In this document: positions 42,581 to 43,016 of the stretch, one piece after another
Position numbering within the stretch: the stretch's first letter is position 1
Layout of the letters: each line of letters opens with the position of its first letter
NCBI GenBank assembly: GCA_025060305.1
Contig: JANXCD010000002.1
Coordinates: 1 to 43,016 of the forward strand
Source: Armatimonadota bacterium
GTDB taxonomy: Bacteria; Armatimonadota; Fervidibacteria; Fervidibacterales; Fervidibacteraceae
Length of the DNA: 43,016 nt
Reading direction: 5' to 3'
Made by a program: the position numbers and the translations under genes
The notes under the pieces: model-generated
Told to the model about the DNA's origin: nothing
Seen by the model: the letters and a program-made list of their open reading frames with translations, nothing else
The model's database searches: none

Positions 42581-43016
42581 ATGCCTTTGAAAGAAAGAAG
42601 TAGGCTGCTAACGGAAGGCTTAGAGAGAGCGCCACATAGGGCAATGCTAAGGGCAATTGGGTTGACCGATGATGACTTGCAAAAACCCCTGATCGGAATA
42701 GCCAATACTTGGGCTGAAGTCAACACTTGCAACTATCACTTCCGTGAACTTGCCGAGTATGTCAAAAGAGGCATCAAAGACGCTGGTGGAACACCTTTAG
42801 AGTTCAACACCGTTGCCGTCAACGATGCGATGGGCATGGGACATGTCGGCATGAAAGCCTCTCTCATCAGCCGAGACCTAATTGCCGACTCCATTGAGTT
42901 GATGGCTACGGCTTATCAGTTTGATGCACTTGTTTTAATGGGCGGATGTGACAAGACGCAGCCAGGCTGCATTATCGCTATGGCGAGGCTGAATATTCCC
43001 AGCATTTACCTTTACG
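42581..43016 (+). CDS. ilvD: Dihydroxy-acid dehydratase, 3'-truncated by window edge
   Basis: ATG 42581 after AAGGAGGGG; MPLKERSRLLTEGLERAPHRAMLRAIGLTDDDLQKPLIGIANTWAEVNTCNYHFRELAEYVK...NDAMGMGHVGMKASLISRDLIADSIE...MGGCDKTQPGC. Confidence 0.95.
   Translation, partial: MPLKERSRLLTEGLERAPHRAMLRAIGLTDDDLQKPLIGIANTWAEVNTCNYHFRELAEYVKRGIKDAGGTPLEFNTVAVNDAMGMGHVGMKASLISRDLIADSIELMATAYQFDALVLMGGCDKTQPGCIIAMARLNIPSIYLY

Overview
Mostly ordinary, densely packed bacterial chromosome with about 28 assignable protein-coding genes. These include endonuclease V (partial), MoeA, an HAD hydrolase, a CBS-domain protein, a ceramidase-like protein, DtxR, Icd, Gfo/Idh, a DUF1559 pseudopilin, Tpx, NuoI, FecR, a CHASE2-cyclase, an MFS transporter, ModA, a UroD-like protein, an apiosidase-like GH, Hsp20, LigA, a histidine kinase, MTAP, ClpC, IlvE, an enolase-superfamily protein, an SDR, UPF0182, SerS, a TPR protein, the two large subunits of a xanthine-dehydrogenase-like enzyme, and IlvD (partial). 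The protein mix (DUF1559, DUF1028 remnant, ceramidase-like, apiosidase-like GH) would fit an Armatimonadota- or Planctomycetes-like bacterium, but that placement is inference. The less ordinary content is: (1) three families of non-autonomous, palindromic/TIR repeats, including two nearly identical ~330-bp MITE-like copies in opposite orientation bounded by TA; (2) decayed genes next to two of the repeat copies, clearest for an anaerobic sulfatase-maturase-like radical SAM pseudogene and a DUF1028 remnant; (3) a translationally coupled cassette downstream of the molybdenum hydroxylase genes, encoding a very short ABC-ATPase-like protein with a broken P-loop, a multi-TM protein and a membrane-anchored TPR protein. 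The cassette is my best candidate for an undescribed system. I found no rRNA, tRNA or CRISPR array.
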